From contig SHWR01000047.1 in assembly GCA_009693745.1 (NCBI GenBank), forward strand, positions 1 through 8,462: a DNA stretch of 8,462 nt, read 5' to 3'. The notes below the pieces were generated by a model. The model worked only from the letters and a program-made list of their open reading frames with translations. It was not told the DNA's origin and ran no database searches. Source of the stretch: Candidatus Fonsibacter sp. (GTDB lineage Bacteria > Pseudomonadota > Alphaproteobacteria > Pelagibacterales > Pelagibacteraceae). A program made the position numbers and the translations under genes. This document shows, piece after piece, positions 1-6,986 of the stretch (the stretch's first letter is position 1; each line of letters opens with the position of its first letter).

Positions 1-804
1 TGCAACTATGTTATTTTCTGGGTATTTTGCAAATTTAACTTTCGCCTCTTTAAGCCACTCATTATATTGTTTTTCAGAAACTACTCTAACTGCAATCGGC
101 ATAAATGCATGCCTAGATCCACATAACTCAGAACATTGTCCATAATACACACCTTCTTTTTCGGCTTTAAACCAAGTTTCATTTATTCTTCCTGGAACAG
201 CATCTCTCTTAACTCCAAAAGATGGAACGGTCCAAGCGTGTAATACATCGTTTCCTGTAATTAAAACTTTAACAATTTTATTAACAGGAACGACGACATG
301 ATTATCGGTTTCTAAAAGTCTTAGTTGATTAGGTTTTAAATTTTTAGTTTCTATCATGTTAGCTTCAAATGCAATTTTCTGATCTGGATATTCATATCCC
401 CAGTACCACTGATAACCTGTTGCTTTGATAGTAACGTCAGCTTTTGGAATAACGTCTTGTTTATAAAGTAATCTAAATGATGGAACTGCTATCACAATTA
501 AAATGAAACAAGGAATAACTGTCCACAAAATTTCTATGAAAGTATTATGAGATGTTTTTGAAGGTATTGGATTTTTTGACGCCCTAAATCTTATAATCGA
601 GTAAAGAAGTAAAAATAGTACAAAAACAGATATTGCGACAATTATTGGAAGTAAAATAAGGTTATGAAGGTGAATAATATCATCCATAACAGAAGTTGCT
701 GACTCATTATAGCCCATCTGCCAATTTTCTCTGGCAAATGATGTGCTTGTAGAGATAAAAAGAACTAAAGGTAAATAAAATTTATTAAGTAATTTTTGTG
801 TCAT
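1..804 (-). CDS. coxB: Cytochrome c oxidase subunit II (CoxB), 3' end cut by window edge
   Basis: Subunit II of the aa3-type cytochrome c oxidase. It takes electrons from cytochrome c through the binuclear CuA centre and passes them to subunit I in the inner membrane. I translated 268 codons from the ATG at 804-802, and the frame is open to base 1. Residues 1-24 look like a signal peptide ending in S-F-A. Two membrane helices follow at about 47-68 and 91-112. Next comes the aromatic stretch YQWYWGYEY (131-139) that lies on the electron entry route. The CuA ligands are all present: H189 (HAW), C224, E226 and C228 (CSELC), H232 and M235. E91 in the FIEILWT motif corresponds to the glutamate at the K-proton-channel entrance. 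Only a short C-terminal tail should be missing, judging by the usual size of about 280 residues. In alphaproteobacteria coxA normally follows, which would lie beyond the left edge. The divergent neighbour is tldD. Confidence 0.97.
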   Translation of the reverse strand, partial: MTQKLLNKFYLPLVLFISTSTSFARENWQMGYNESATSVMDDIIHLHNLILLPIIVAISVFVLFLLLYSIIRFRASKNPIPSKTSHNTFIEILWTVIPCFILIVIAVPSFRLLYKQDVIPKADVTIKATGYQWYWGYEYPDQKIAFEANMIETKNLKPNQLRLLETDNHVVVPVNKIVKVLITGNDVLHAWTVPSFGVKRDAVPGRINETWFKAEKEGVYYGQCSELCGSRHAFMPIAVRVVSEKQYNEWLKEAKVKFAKYPENNIVA

Positions 805-892
805 TAATTAAAGATATAATATGCAAATATAATTATTTAACTATATTGTTATCACAAATATATACAAAAAATTTGCGACAATTTATCTAACA
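805..892. promoter_or_regulatory. Divergent promoter region between coxB and tldD
   Basis: This 88-bp gap separates two start codons facing away from each other, so it must carry the promoters for both unless transcription starts inside a gene. On the plus strand there are two exact TATAAT hexamers, at 815-820 and 828-833, either of which could be a -10 box for tldD, but neither has a convincing -35 at normal spacing. On the minus strand, TATAGT (845-840) lies 16 bp downstream of TTGTAT (867-862), a weak but correctly spaced promoter for coxB with a leader of about 30 nt. A short palindrome, TTGT-TATC-ACAA, sits at 846-857 between these elements. In such A+T-rich DNA all of these hexamers can occur by chance. 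The region as a promoter is likely; the individual boxes are guesses. Confidence 0.45.
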
Positions 893-2320
893 ATGAACCC
901 AAATTTAAATGAGTTTTTTTCAGAAGAAAATTCTATTTCAAGAAAGTCAGCAGAAACAATAGTCAATAATACTCTTTTTAAGTGTGATGACGGAGAGTTG
1001 TTCCTAGAATCTACCGTTTCAGAGTCATTAGTATTAGATGATGGAAAAATCAAAAATACGAGTTACGATTCTAGCAAAGGTTATGGTTTGAGATCAGTAA
1101 ATAATGACATCACAACCTACTCACATTCAAATGAATTAACAGAAGAATCTCTAAAACAGTCCACAAAAATAATTTTGGATGCTAATAAAAATTATTCTGG
1201 AAAAATAAATTCAGGACCAAAAAAAACTAATAAATATCTTTATACGAACGTTAATCCTATTGAAGCAAAAAACTTTTCTGAAAAAATAGATCTATTAAAT
1301 AAAATTGATAAGTATTTAAGATCTAAAAATTCATATGTTAAACAGGTTTCAAGTTCAATATTTTCCGAATATCAACAAATAGAAATCATAAGACCTGACA
1401 ATCAAAGTTATTCCGATAAAAGACCACTTGTTAGATTTAATGTGTCCATCATGGTTGAAAAGAACGGAAGAAAAGAAACCGGAAGTTATGGAACTGGTGG
1501 TAGAAAAATATTAGATGAATACATTACTGAATTAAATTGGAAAAAAGTTTGTAACATTGCATTAAAACAAGCATTAATTAATCTTGAAAGCATTGATGCC
1601 CCAGCTGGTGAAATGAAAGTAGTTTTGGGACCTGGTTGGCCAGGAATACTTCTTCATGAAGCAATTGGTCACGGACTCGAGGGTGATTTTAACAGAAAAA
1701 AAACTTCTGCATTTTCAAATTTGATGGGACAAAAGATAGCTGATGAACAAGTAACTATTGTTGATGATGGAACAATTGAAAATAGAAGAGGATCAATCAC
1801 TATAGATGATGAAGGAACTCCAACTAATAAAACTGTTTTAATCGAAAAAGGAATATTAAAAAATTATATTCAAGACAGATTGAACGCAAGATTAATGAAT
1901 GTCCAACCAACAGGAAATGGTCGAAGAGAAAGTTTTGAACATATACCAATGCCGCGTATGACAAATACTTATATGCTTTCTGGAAAATATCATCCTGATG
2001 AAATAATTAAATCAGTTGATAAGGGGATCTATGCTGTTGCTTTTGGTGGCGGGCAAGTCGATATCACAAATGGTAAATTTGTTTTCTCTTGCACTGAAGC
2101 TTATGAAATTAAAAATGGAAAAATTGGTAAGCCCTTAAAAGGCGCAACATTAATTGGTAATGGTCCTGATGTTCTAACAAAAGTTAAAATGGTTGGGAAT
2201 GATATGGAACTAGATGCTGGTGTTGGAACTTGCGGAAAAAACGGACAATGGGTACCTGTTGGTGTAGGTCAGCCAACGATTTTAATTGATGGTATTACTG
2301 TTGGAGGAACCCAAAATTAA
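893..2320 (+). CDS. tldD: Zinc metalloprotease subunit TldD
   Basis: Catalytic subunit of the cytoplasmic TldD/TldE heterodimeric protease (U62 family). In E. coli this protease degrades unfolded peptides, removes the microcin B17 leader and acts on the antitoxin CcdA. The 475-residue length fits the family (E. coli TldD is about 480). The zinc-binding HExxxH motif is present as HEAIGH at 255-260, followed by the conserved GLEGDF. The third zinc ligand is C447 in the conserved stretch GTCGKNGQ. The conserved C-terminal glycine-rich segments (FGGGQVD, GNGPDVL) are intact, so the enzyme should be active. The start at 893 gives a normal N-terminus; no Shine-Dalgarno sequence precedes it. The partner subunit is encoded about 1.6 kb downstream (3933-5252), beyond rsmE and ubiA. 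The coxB-tldD adjacency is one I recall from other alphaproteobacteria. The native substrate is unknown here. Confidence 0.96.
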   Translation: MNPNLNEFFSEENSISRKSAETIVNNTLFKCDDGELFLESTVSESLVLDDGKIKNTSYDSSKGYGLRSVNNDITTYSHSNELTEESLKQSTKIILDANKNYSGKINSGPKKTNKYLYTNVNPIEAKNFSEKIDLLNKIDKYLRSKNSYVKQVSSSIFSEYQQIEIIRPDNQSYSDKRPLVRFNVSIMVEKNGRKETGSYGTGGRKILDEYITELNWKKVCNIALKQALINLESIDAPAGEMKVVLGPGWPGILLHEAIGHGLEGDFNRKKTSAFSNLMGQKIADEQVTIVDDGTIENRRGSITIDDEGTPTNKTVLIEKGILKNYIQDRLNARLMNVQPTGNGRRESFEHIPMPRMTNTYMLSGKYHPDEIIKSVDKGIYAVAFGGGQVDITNGKFVFSCTEAYEIKNGKIGKPLKGATLIGNGPDVLTKVKMVGNDMELDAGVGTCGKNGQWVPVGVGQPTILIDGITVGGTQN

Positions 2321-3036
2321 TGTATCTGAAAATTTAATATAGTAAGACCTGCAACCGCAGCAGTTTCTGATCTTAAAATATTCTGCCCTAATGAAATAGG
2401 AAAACAATTGCTCATACTATTTAATAGATCTCTTTCTTTTAATGAAAAATCCCCTTCTGGGCCAATTAATAAATAAAATTCGCAATTCTTATCAGTCTTA
2501 ATATTCTCATCTATTTTTTTATTAGAAGAATTAATATCTGCAAAAAAAACCATAGAATTTTTATCAAGAGATTTAAGTTTTTGCTCAAACTTTTCAACTT
2601 CATGAATAGCTGGCAAAAATAACTGATTAGATTGTTCGCAAGATTCTTTTATGATCTTTTCTATTCTTTTAATATTTAAATTTTTTATAACTGATTTTTC
2701 AGAAATAATAGGAATAAAACTCTTAACTCCTACTTCTGTGCATTTTTGAATTAAATAATCTATTTTTGAACTTTTAATTAAAGAAAATATTAAAGATATT
2801 TTTCCTGGTTTATTTATGTTTTCAATTTTTGAGATCAATTTTATTTTCGTGTTTTTTTTATCGGAACTAATAATCTCTCCTTTAAACTCTCCGTCTTTAG
2901 AGTTAAATAAATAAACATTATGTCCTTCTTTCAAGCGCATCACATTCTTCAAATAATGAGCATCTTCTTTTTCTAAAATTAAATCTAAATCTAAATCTAA
3001 TCTTTTATCTAAATAAATTCTTACTTTTAAAGACAT
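2317..3036 (-). CDS. rsmE: 16S rRNA (uracil-1498-N3)-methyltransferase RsmE
   Basis: Methylates N3 of U1498 in 16S rRNA of the assembled small subunit, using S-adenosylmethionine. The protein has 239 residues, typical for the family. The N-terminal PUA-like RNA-binding part carries the family pattern AHYLKNVMRLKEG (26-38). The C-terminal SPOUT domain, which forms a trefoil knot, is marked by DYLIQKCTEVGV (93-104), IGPEGDFS (191-198) and LGQNILRSETA (216-226), the last two forming the cofactor pocket. The segment usually written EQxxR reads EQSNQ (134-138), so the usual arginine position carries glutamine. Near the N-terminus a hexanucleotide repeat encodes alternating Leu-Asp. The gene converges on tldD with overlapping stop codons and diverges from ubiA across 37 bp. 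It is probably transcribed alone. Confidence 0.94.
   Translation of the reverse strand: MSLKVRIYLDKRLDLDLDLILEKEDAHYLKNVMRLKEGHNVYLFNSKDGEFKGEIISSDKKNTKIKLISKIENINKPGKISLIFSLIKSSKIDYLIQKCTEVGVKSFIPIISEKSVIKNLNIKRIEKIIKESCEQSNQLFLPAIHEVEKFEQKLKSLDKNSMVFFADINSSNKKIDENIKTDKNCEFYLLIGPEGDFSLKERDLLNSMSNCFPISLGQNILRSETAAVAGLTILNFQIH
2981..3003. repeat. Short tandem hexamer repeat inside rsmE
   Basis: The unit AAATCT (TTAGAT or equivalent on the coding strand) occurs three times in perfect tandem from 2981, followed by a copy missing one base. On the minus strand it encodes the alternating Leu-Asp run at residues 13-19 of RsmE. Because the unit is six bases, gain or loss of copies would add or remove Leu-Asp pairs without shifting frame. 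The repeat is short and may simply reflect codon bias in A+T-rich DNA. Confidence 0.7.
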
Positions 3037-3044
3037 AACTGTTA

Positions 3045-3072
3045 TTGTAACTAAATTATCTAATTTTTACAA
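3045..3072. promoter_or_regulatory. Imperfect inverted repeat between rsmE and ubiA starts
   Basis: The whole intergenic gap is 37 bp (3037-3073), and an inverted repeat fills most of it. The left arm TTGTAACTAAATTA (3045-3058) pairs with the right arm TAATTTTTACAA (3061-3072) over all 12 positions of the shorter arm if the CT at 3051-3052 is bulged; two bases separate the arms. The outer halves TTGTAA/TTACAA are exact. Its position between two divergent start codons suggests a shared operator or a symmetrical promoter, since both genes must be transcribed outward from here. It could equally be a chance palindrome in A+T-rich DNA. No clear -35/-10 pair is visible for either gene. Confidence 0.35.
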
Positions 3073-3073
3073 A

Positions 3074-3940
3074 ATGTACCAATTTGCCAACCTATTAAGA
3101 TTAAATAAACCAATTGGAATCTTTTTACTATTCTGGCCATGCGCTTGGAGTTTAGCAATGACTCAATGGGTTACTATTAATAATTATCTATTTGTTAAAT
3201 ACTTAATTCTATTTTTTATTGGTTCTATAATCATGAGAAGTGCTGGCTGCGTCTATAATGACATTGTAGACAAGAGAATAGACATAAAGGTTCAAAGAAC
3301 AAAAAAACGTTTAATAGCCACTGGAAAAATAACAGTTAAAACTGCATGGCTTGTTATTTTATTACTTTTAATACCTGCGCTAATAATATTATTTCAGTTT
3401 AATAATTTTTCTAAAATACTGGGTCTGTCATCAGGATTATTAATTATTACCTATCCTTTTATGAAAAGGATAACATTTTGGCCTCAGTTATTTCTTGGTT
3501 TTACATTTAATTGGGGGGTATTACTTGGTTGGTCAGTATTTTTTGAAAATTTAAAGATAGAAACTATAATTTTATATATGGCAGGAGTATTTTGGACCTT
3601 AGGATACGATACAATTTATGCCTTACAAGACAGACGTGATGATTTAAAAATAAAAATCAAATCTACAGCAATTAAATTTGAACATGACCTAAAAAATTTT
3701 TTATTTTTTTGCTATATCTCTTCAATAACTCTATTGATTGCTCTAGGGTTTTTAACAAATAGATCTTTTTTATACTTTATATTAATGGCTGTTGCGACAT
3801 TACATTTAACTTATCAAGTAATAACAATTAAAAAAATAAAATCTAATAATAGAGAGAAGATCCTAATAGTTTTTAATAGTAATAATTCTTTTGGAATCTT
3901 GATATTTTTAATATTTTTTTTAGAAATCTACAATGCTTAA
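3074..3940 (+). CDS. ubiA: 4-hydroxybenzoate polyprenyltransferase UbiA
   Basis: Integral membrane enzyme that transfers the polyprenyl chain to 4-hydroxybenzoate, the first membrane-bound step of ubiquinone synthesis. The 288-residue length matches the family. The first aspartate-rich motif is N62-D63-x-x-D66-x-x-x-D70 (YNDIVDKRID), which binds the prenyl diphosphate through magnesium. The second is D179-x-x-Y-A-x-Q-D186-R-R-D-D190. Between them is the conserved YPFMKRITFWPQ (127-138). Hydrophobic segments throughout are consistent with the eight to nine helices of the fold. The second motif is the UbiA version, so this is not the haem O synthase CtaB/COX10 that often belongs to a cox cluster. 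The start is supported by the N-terminal pattern LRLNKPIG. The 3' end overlaps the next gene by 8 bp (ATG at 3933), suggesting translational coupling. It is the first gene of the rightward operon. Confidence 0.96.
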   Translation: MYQFANLLRLNKPIGIFLLFWPCAWSLAMTQWVTINNYLFVKYLILFFIGSIIMRSAGCVYNDIVDKRIDIKVQRTKKRLIATGKITVKTAWLVILLLLIPALIILFQFNNFSKILGLSSGLLIITYPFMKRITFWPQLFLGFTFNWGVLLGWSVFFENLKIETIILYMAGVFWTLGYDTIYALQDRRDDLKIKIKSTAIKFEHDLKNFLFFCYISSITLLIALGFLTNRSFLYFILMAVATLHLTYQVITIKKIKSNNREKILIVFNSNNSFGILIFLIFFLEIYNA

Positions 3941-5252
3941 AGATAATTCATTCTTAAATAATCTTGGTGAATATTGCATTGATGAACTAAAAAAAATAGG
4001 GGCAACTAGCTCAGAAGTAATCGTAGCTCATTCAATTTCTGAGGATATGTTACAAAGAAATGGAAAAATTGAAGAGGTCATAAGATCTGAAGATATTAGC
4101 ATTGGTCTAACTACTTACATTGGACAAAAAAAGTCTTCTATCTCGACCTCTAATTTAACAAAGAATAATATTAAACAAGCCATTATTAGATGCTATGAAA
4201 TGGCAAAGAATACTCCTGAAGACAAATATTGCGGTCTTCCAGAGAGTAACAATCTTGAGAAAGATCATATTGATTTAGATTTATTTGATAATTCTGTAGT
4301 CTCTTACGAGACTAAAAAAGATTATATCTCCGAATGCGAAGCTGAAGCATTGGCACAGAAAAAAATATTTAATTCTAATGGAGTTTCGTTTACGGAGGCT
4401 AAATCGAATTTCATACTGAAAAATTCTAATGGTTTTTCTAATGGACAAAGATCATCGATCTTCAGTGTTTCATGTGATGTTGTTGCAAAAGAAGAGGAAA
4501 GTATGGAAAGAGATTATGAATATTCATCAAAAAGATTTTTTTGTGATTTAACTAAACCAAAAGATATTGGAAAAATAGCAGCTGAAAGAGCAAGCGCTAG
4601 ATTAAGTCCAAAAAAAATAAATTCTTTTAGTGGACCTGCTATATTTGAACCAAGAGTATCCTCGAGTTTCTTGTCTCATTTAATATCGTCCATTTCTGGA
4701 CATAATTTAGCTAGAAAAGTAAGTTTTATTAAAGGCGATATAGGAGGAATTCTGTTTCAAGAAAATATTAATATTATTGATGATCCGTCAATAAAAAAAG
4801 GATTAGGATCAAGAAATTTTGACTCTGAAGGTGTGGATTGTAAAAAATTAGAATTAATAAAAAAAGGAAAACTTAATGAAGTCATTTTAGATACTTATTC
4901 TGGTAAAATGTTAAATAAAAAAACTAATGGGAGATGCGGTGGTACAACGAATTGCTATTTTGAAAATGGAAAATTAACAAAAACAGATTTAATAAAAGAT
5001 ATTAAAAAAGGAGTTTATATAACAGAATTATTTAGCTCTGGGTTTAACAGTGTGACAGGTGACTTTAGCAAAGGTGGCTCTGGATTTTTAATAGAAAATG
5101 GAGAAATAACTTATCCAATTAGTGAAATTACTGTTGCTGGAAATATTAAAGATATGTTTAAAGAAATGGTATTAGCTAATGATTTAGAATTTAAATCTAG
5201 AACAAATTCTCCAACAATTAGAATTAATAATATAAGTATTGCAGGCAAATAA
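3933..5252 (+). CDS. pmbA: Metalloprotease partner subunit PmbA/TldE
   Basis: Non-catalytic partner of TldD in the heterodimeric TldD/TldE protease; in E. coli both subunits are needed for activity. The protein has 439 residues (E. coli PmbA is about 450). It belongs to the same fold family as TldD but lacks the HExxxH motif; the equivalent region reads SHLISSISGHN (248-258), as expected for TldE. Other family marks are SGPAIFEP (233-240), the RKVSF segment (261-265), DDPSIKKGLGSRNFDSEG (283-300), which parallels the DDG...DDEGTP segment of TldD, and TNGRCGG (331-337). The SGGSGF-like glycine-rich C-terminal segment (KGGSGFLIENGE) is also present. The start codon lies inside the end of ubiA, and the stop TAA is directly followed by the ATG of msbA. 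The distance from tldD means that matched expression of the two subunits must come from separate promoters. Confidence 0.93.
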   Translation: MLKDNSFLNNLGEYCIDELKKIGATSSEVIVAHSISEDMLQRNGKIEEVIRSEDISIGLTTYIGQKKSSISTSNLTKNNIKQAIIRCYEMAKNTPEDKYCGLPESNNLEKDHIDLDLFDNSVVSYETKKDYISECEAEALAQKKIFNSNGVSFTEAKSNFILKNSNGFSNGQRSSIFSVSCDVVAKEEESMERDYEYSSKRFFCDLTKPKDIGKIAAERASARLSPKKINSFSGPAIFEPRVSSSFLSHLISSISGHNLARKVSFIKGDIGGILFQENINIIDDPSIKKGLGSRNFDSEGVDCKKLELIKKGKLNEVILDTYSGKMLNKKTNGRCGGTTNCYFENGKLTKTDLIKDIKKGVYITELFSSGFNSVTGDFSKGGSGFLIENGEITYPISEITVAGNIKDMFKEMVLANDLEFKSRTNSPTIRINNISIAGK

Positions 5253-6986
5253 ATGAATAAACTAGATTTAGTAAAAAGAATCTTTAGAACGCAAGTCAAA
5301 AAATATATTCCAGAATTAAGTCTAACTTTTTTATTTATTATCCTAACTTCTCTTACAACGGCTGCTACAGCTTGGTTATTAGACCCTGCTATTAAGGAAA
5401 TCTTTGAAAATAAAAATATTAAGATGCTTTATCTTATTCCTTTGGTAATAGTGCTAACTTTTATTATTAAAGCTTTTGCAATATACGGAACAAGAATTGT
5501 GACGATTAAAGTTGGAATAAAAATAATCAAAAATATTCAAACTTTAATGGCTAGAAAATTTTTATTATCAGACATTTCTCATATTACAAAAAAACACTCC
5601 GGAAAATACTTATCAAACTTTACTAGTGATACAGGGGTGCTTTTTAGTGTCTTGACTGGAGTTGTTGTTACTTTATTTAAGGAGACTTTTACTCTCATCG
5701 CCTTGCTTGGATTAATGTTCTATCATGACTGGCAACTAAGTTTGCTTGCAATAATAATGATTCCTATAGCTGCTTTTTCTTCAAAAAATCTTGGAAAAAA
5801 AATGGGAAAAAAAGTTCTTATAAGTTTAGAAGCTTCGGATAAATTTATGAAATTCTTAAGTGAAATGATCAAAGGATCCTGGTTAATAAAAATATATCAA
5901 AAAGAAGAAGAAGAATTAAAAAGAATTAGCATGATTATTGATGAAAAATTTAAAGCTATAAGAAAAGTTGAACAAACAAGATTAGGTGCGGGACCAATCA
6001 TGGAGATAATTTCTGCAATAGCTATAGCAATAGTAGTTTTTTTTGCAGGATATAGAAGTATGCAAGGCGCGATAACGCTTGGAGAATTTGTATCTTTCTT
6101 GACTGCTCTAATGCTGGCATATCAGCCTGTTAGAGCCCTTGCCAGCATAAATATTGGTCTACAAGAGGGAATTACTGCAGCAAAAAGAATTTACGAAATA
6201 ATAGATCAAAAAAATGAAATTTATCACGATGAAAATGCTCCATCCTTAAAATTAAAGAATGGAAGTTTAGAGTTTAAAAATATTAGCTTTACTTATCCTG
6301 ACGGAACTCATGCTTTAAAAAATCTTTCTGCAAAAATAGAAGGTGGGAACAAAGTTGGGCTAGTAGGTGTCAGCGGTTCTGGAAAAACTACATTTTTAAA
6401 CTTAATTCCAAGATTTTTTCATTTAAAAAATGGTTCAATACTTATTGATAATCAAAACATTAACGATATTAACTTAAACTCTTTAAGAAAAGAAATATCC
6501 CTAGTAAGTCAAGACGTGATACTTTTTGATGACACTATTAGAGCTAACATTCTATATGGAAATGCATTCGCTTCAAATGAAGAAATAATTGAAGCATGCA
6601 AATTTGCTGCCGCTCAAGATTTTGTAGAAAAACTTCCAAATAAATATGAAACCATAGTTGGAGAAAATGGTGTTAAGTTATCAGGTGGTCAAAAACAAAG
6701 ATTATCAATTGCAAGAGCTATATTAAAAAATTCTTCAATAATATTATTAGATGAAGCAACCTCATCTTTAGATTCTGAATCTGAGTCAGTTATTCAAAAA
6801 GCTATAGAAAATTTAACTAAAAACAAAACAACTATTATAATTGCACATAGATTATCCACTGTAATGAATTGTGATAAAATTTTAGTTTTTGAAGATGGTC
6901 AAATAGTTGAGGAGGGAAAACACGAATTTTTAGTAAATAATTCTTCGACATATAAGAAATTATATGAAAAACAAATTATAAATTAA
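5253..6986 (+). CDS. msbA: Lipid A export ABC transporter, permease/ATPase MsbA
   Basis: Half-transporter of the ABC exporter type, expected to act as a homodimer that flips core lipid A from the cytoplasmic to the periplasmic side of the inner membrane. The length of 577 residues is typical of MsbA. Six membrane helices lie at about 20-42, 56-78, 133-157, 158-177, 247-266 and 275-297. The nucleotide-binding domain is complete: Walker A GVSGSGKTT (372-380), Q-loop Q420, signature LSGGQ (476-480), Walker B ending D500 with catalytic E501, and the switch histidine H532 in AHRLST. Sequence alone cannot separate MsbA from related multidrug exporters; the assignment leans on its place directly before waaA and lpxK. 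The ATG follows the pmbA stop with no gap, and the stop shares one base with the waaA start (TAATG). No Shine-Dalgarno motif is seen, so reinitiation is likely. Confidence 0.87.
   Translation: MNKLDLVKRIFRTQVKKYIPELSLTFLFIILTSLTTAATAWLLDPAIKEIFENKNIKMLYLIPLVIVLTFIIKAFAIYGTRIVTIKVGIKIIKNIQTLMARKFLLSDISHITKKHSGKYLSNFTSDTGVLFSVLTGVVVTLFKETFTLIALLGLMFYHDWQLSLLAIIMIPIAAFSSKNLGKKMGKKVLISLEASDKFMKFLSEMIKGSWLIKIYQKEEEELKRISMIIDEKFKAIRKVEQTRLGAGPIMEIISAIAIAIVVFFAGYRSMQGAITLGEFVSFLTALMLAYQPVRALASINIGLQEGITAAKRIYEIIDQKNEIYHDENAPSLKLKNGSLEFKNISFTYPDGTHALKNLSAKIEGGNKVGLVGVSGSGKTTFLNLIPRFFHLKNGSILIDNQNINDINLNSLRKEISLVSQDVILFDDTIRANILYGNAFASNEEIIEACKFAAAQDFVEKLPNKYETIVGENGVKLSGGQKQRLSIARAILKNSSIILLDEATSSLDSESESVIQKAIENLTKNKTTIIIAHRLSTVMNCDKILVFEDGQIVEEGKHEFLVNNSSTYKKLYEKQIIN

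Noticed and set aside
805..892. Small RiPP-like precursor gene in the coxB-tldD gap
   Set aside because: The gap is 88 bp, extremely A+T-rich, and shows no start codon followed by a plausible peptide frame with Cys, Ser or Thr core residues.
3074..3940. Possibility that the prenyltransferase is haem O synthase (CtaB), because a cox gene is nearby
   Set aside because: The second aspartate motif (D179-x-x-YA-x-QDRRDD) is the UbiA form, and the gene is not on the cox side of the window.
5111..5299. Minus-strand open frame of 62 codons, hydrophobic
   Set aside because: It lies opposite the end of pmbA and the start of msbA, both strongly supported by motifs. The hydrophobic composition is what A+T-rich antisense frames give.
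5253..6986. Possibility that the ABC exporter is a drug or peptide exporter processing a TldD/E-matured peptide
   Set aside because: There is no peptidase domain and no precursor gene, and it directly precedes waaA and lpxK, which fits MsbA better. It cannot be fully excluded from sequence alone.
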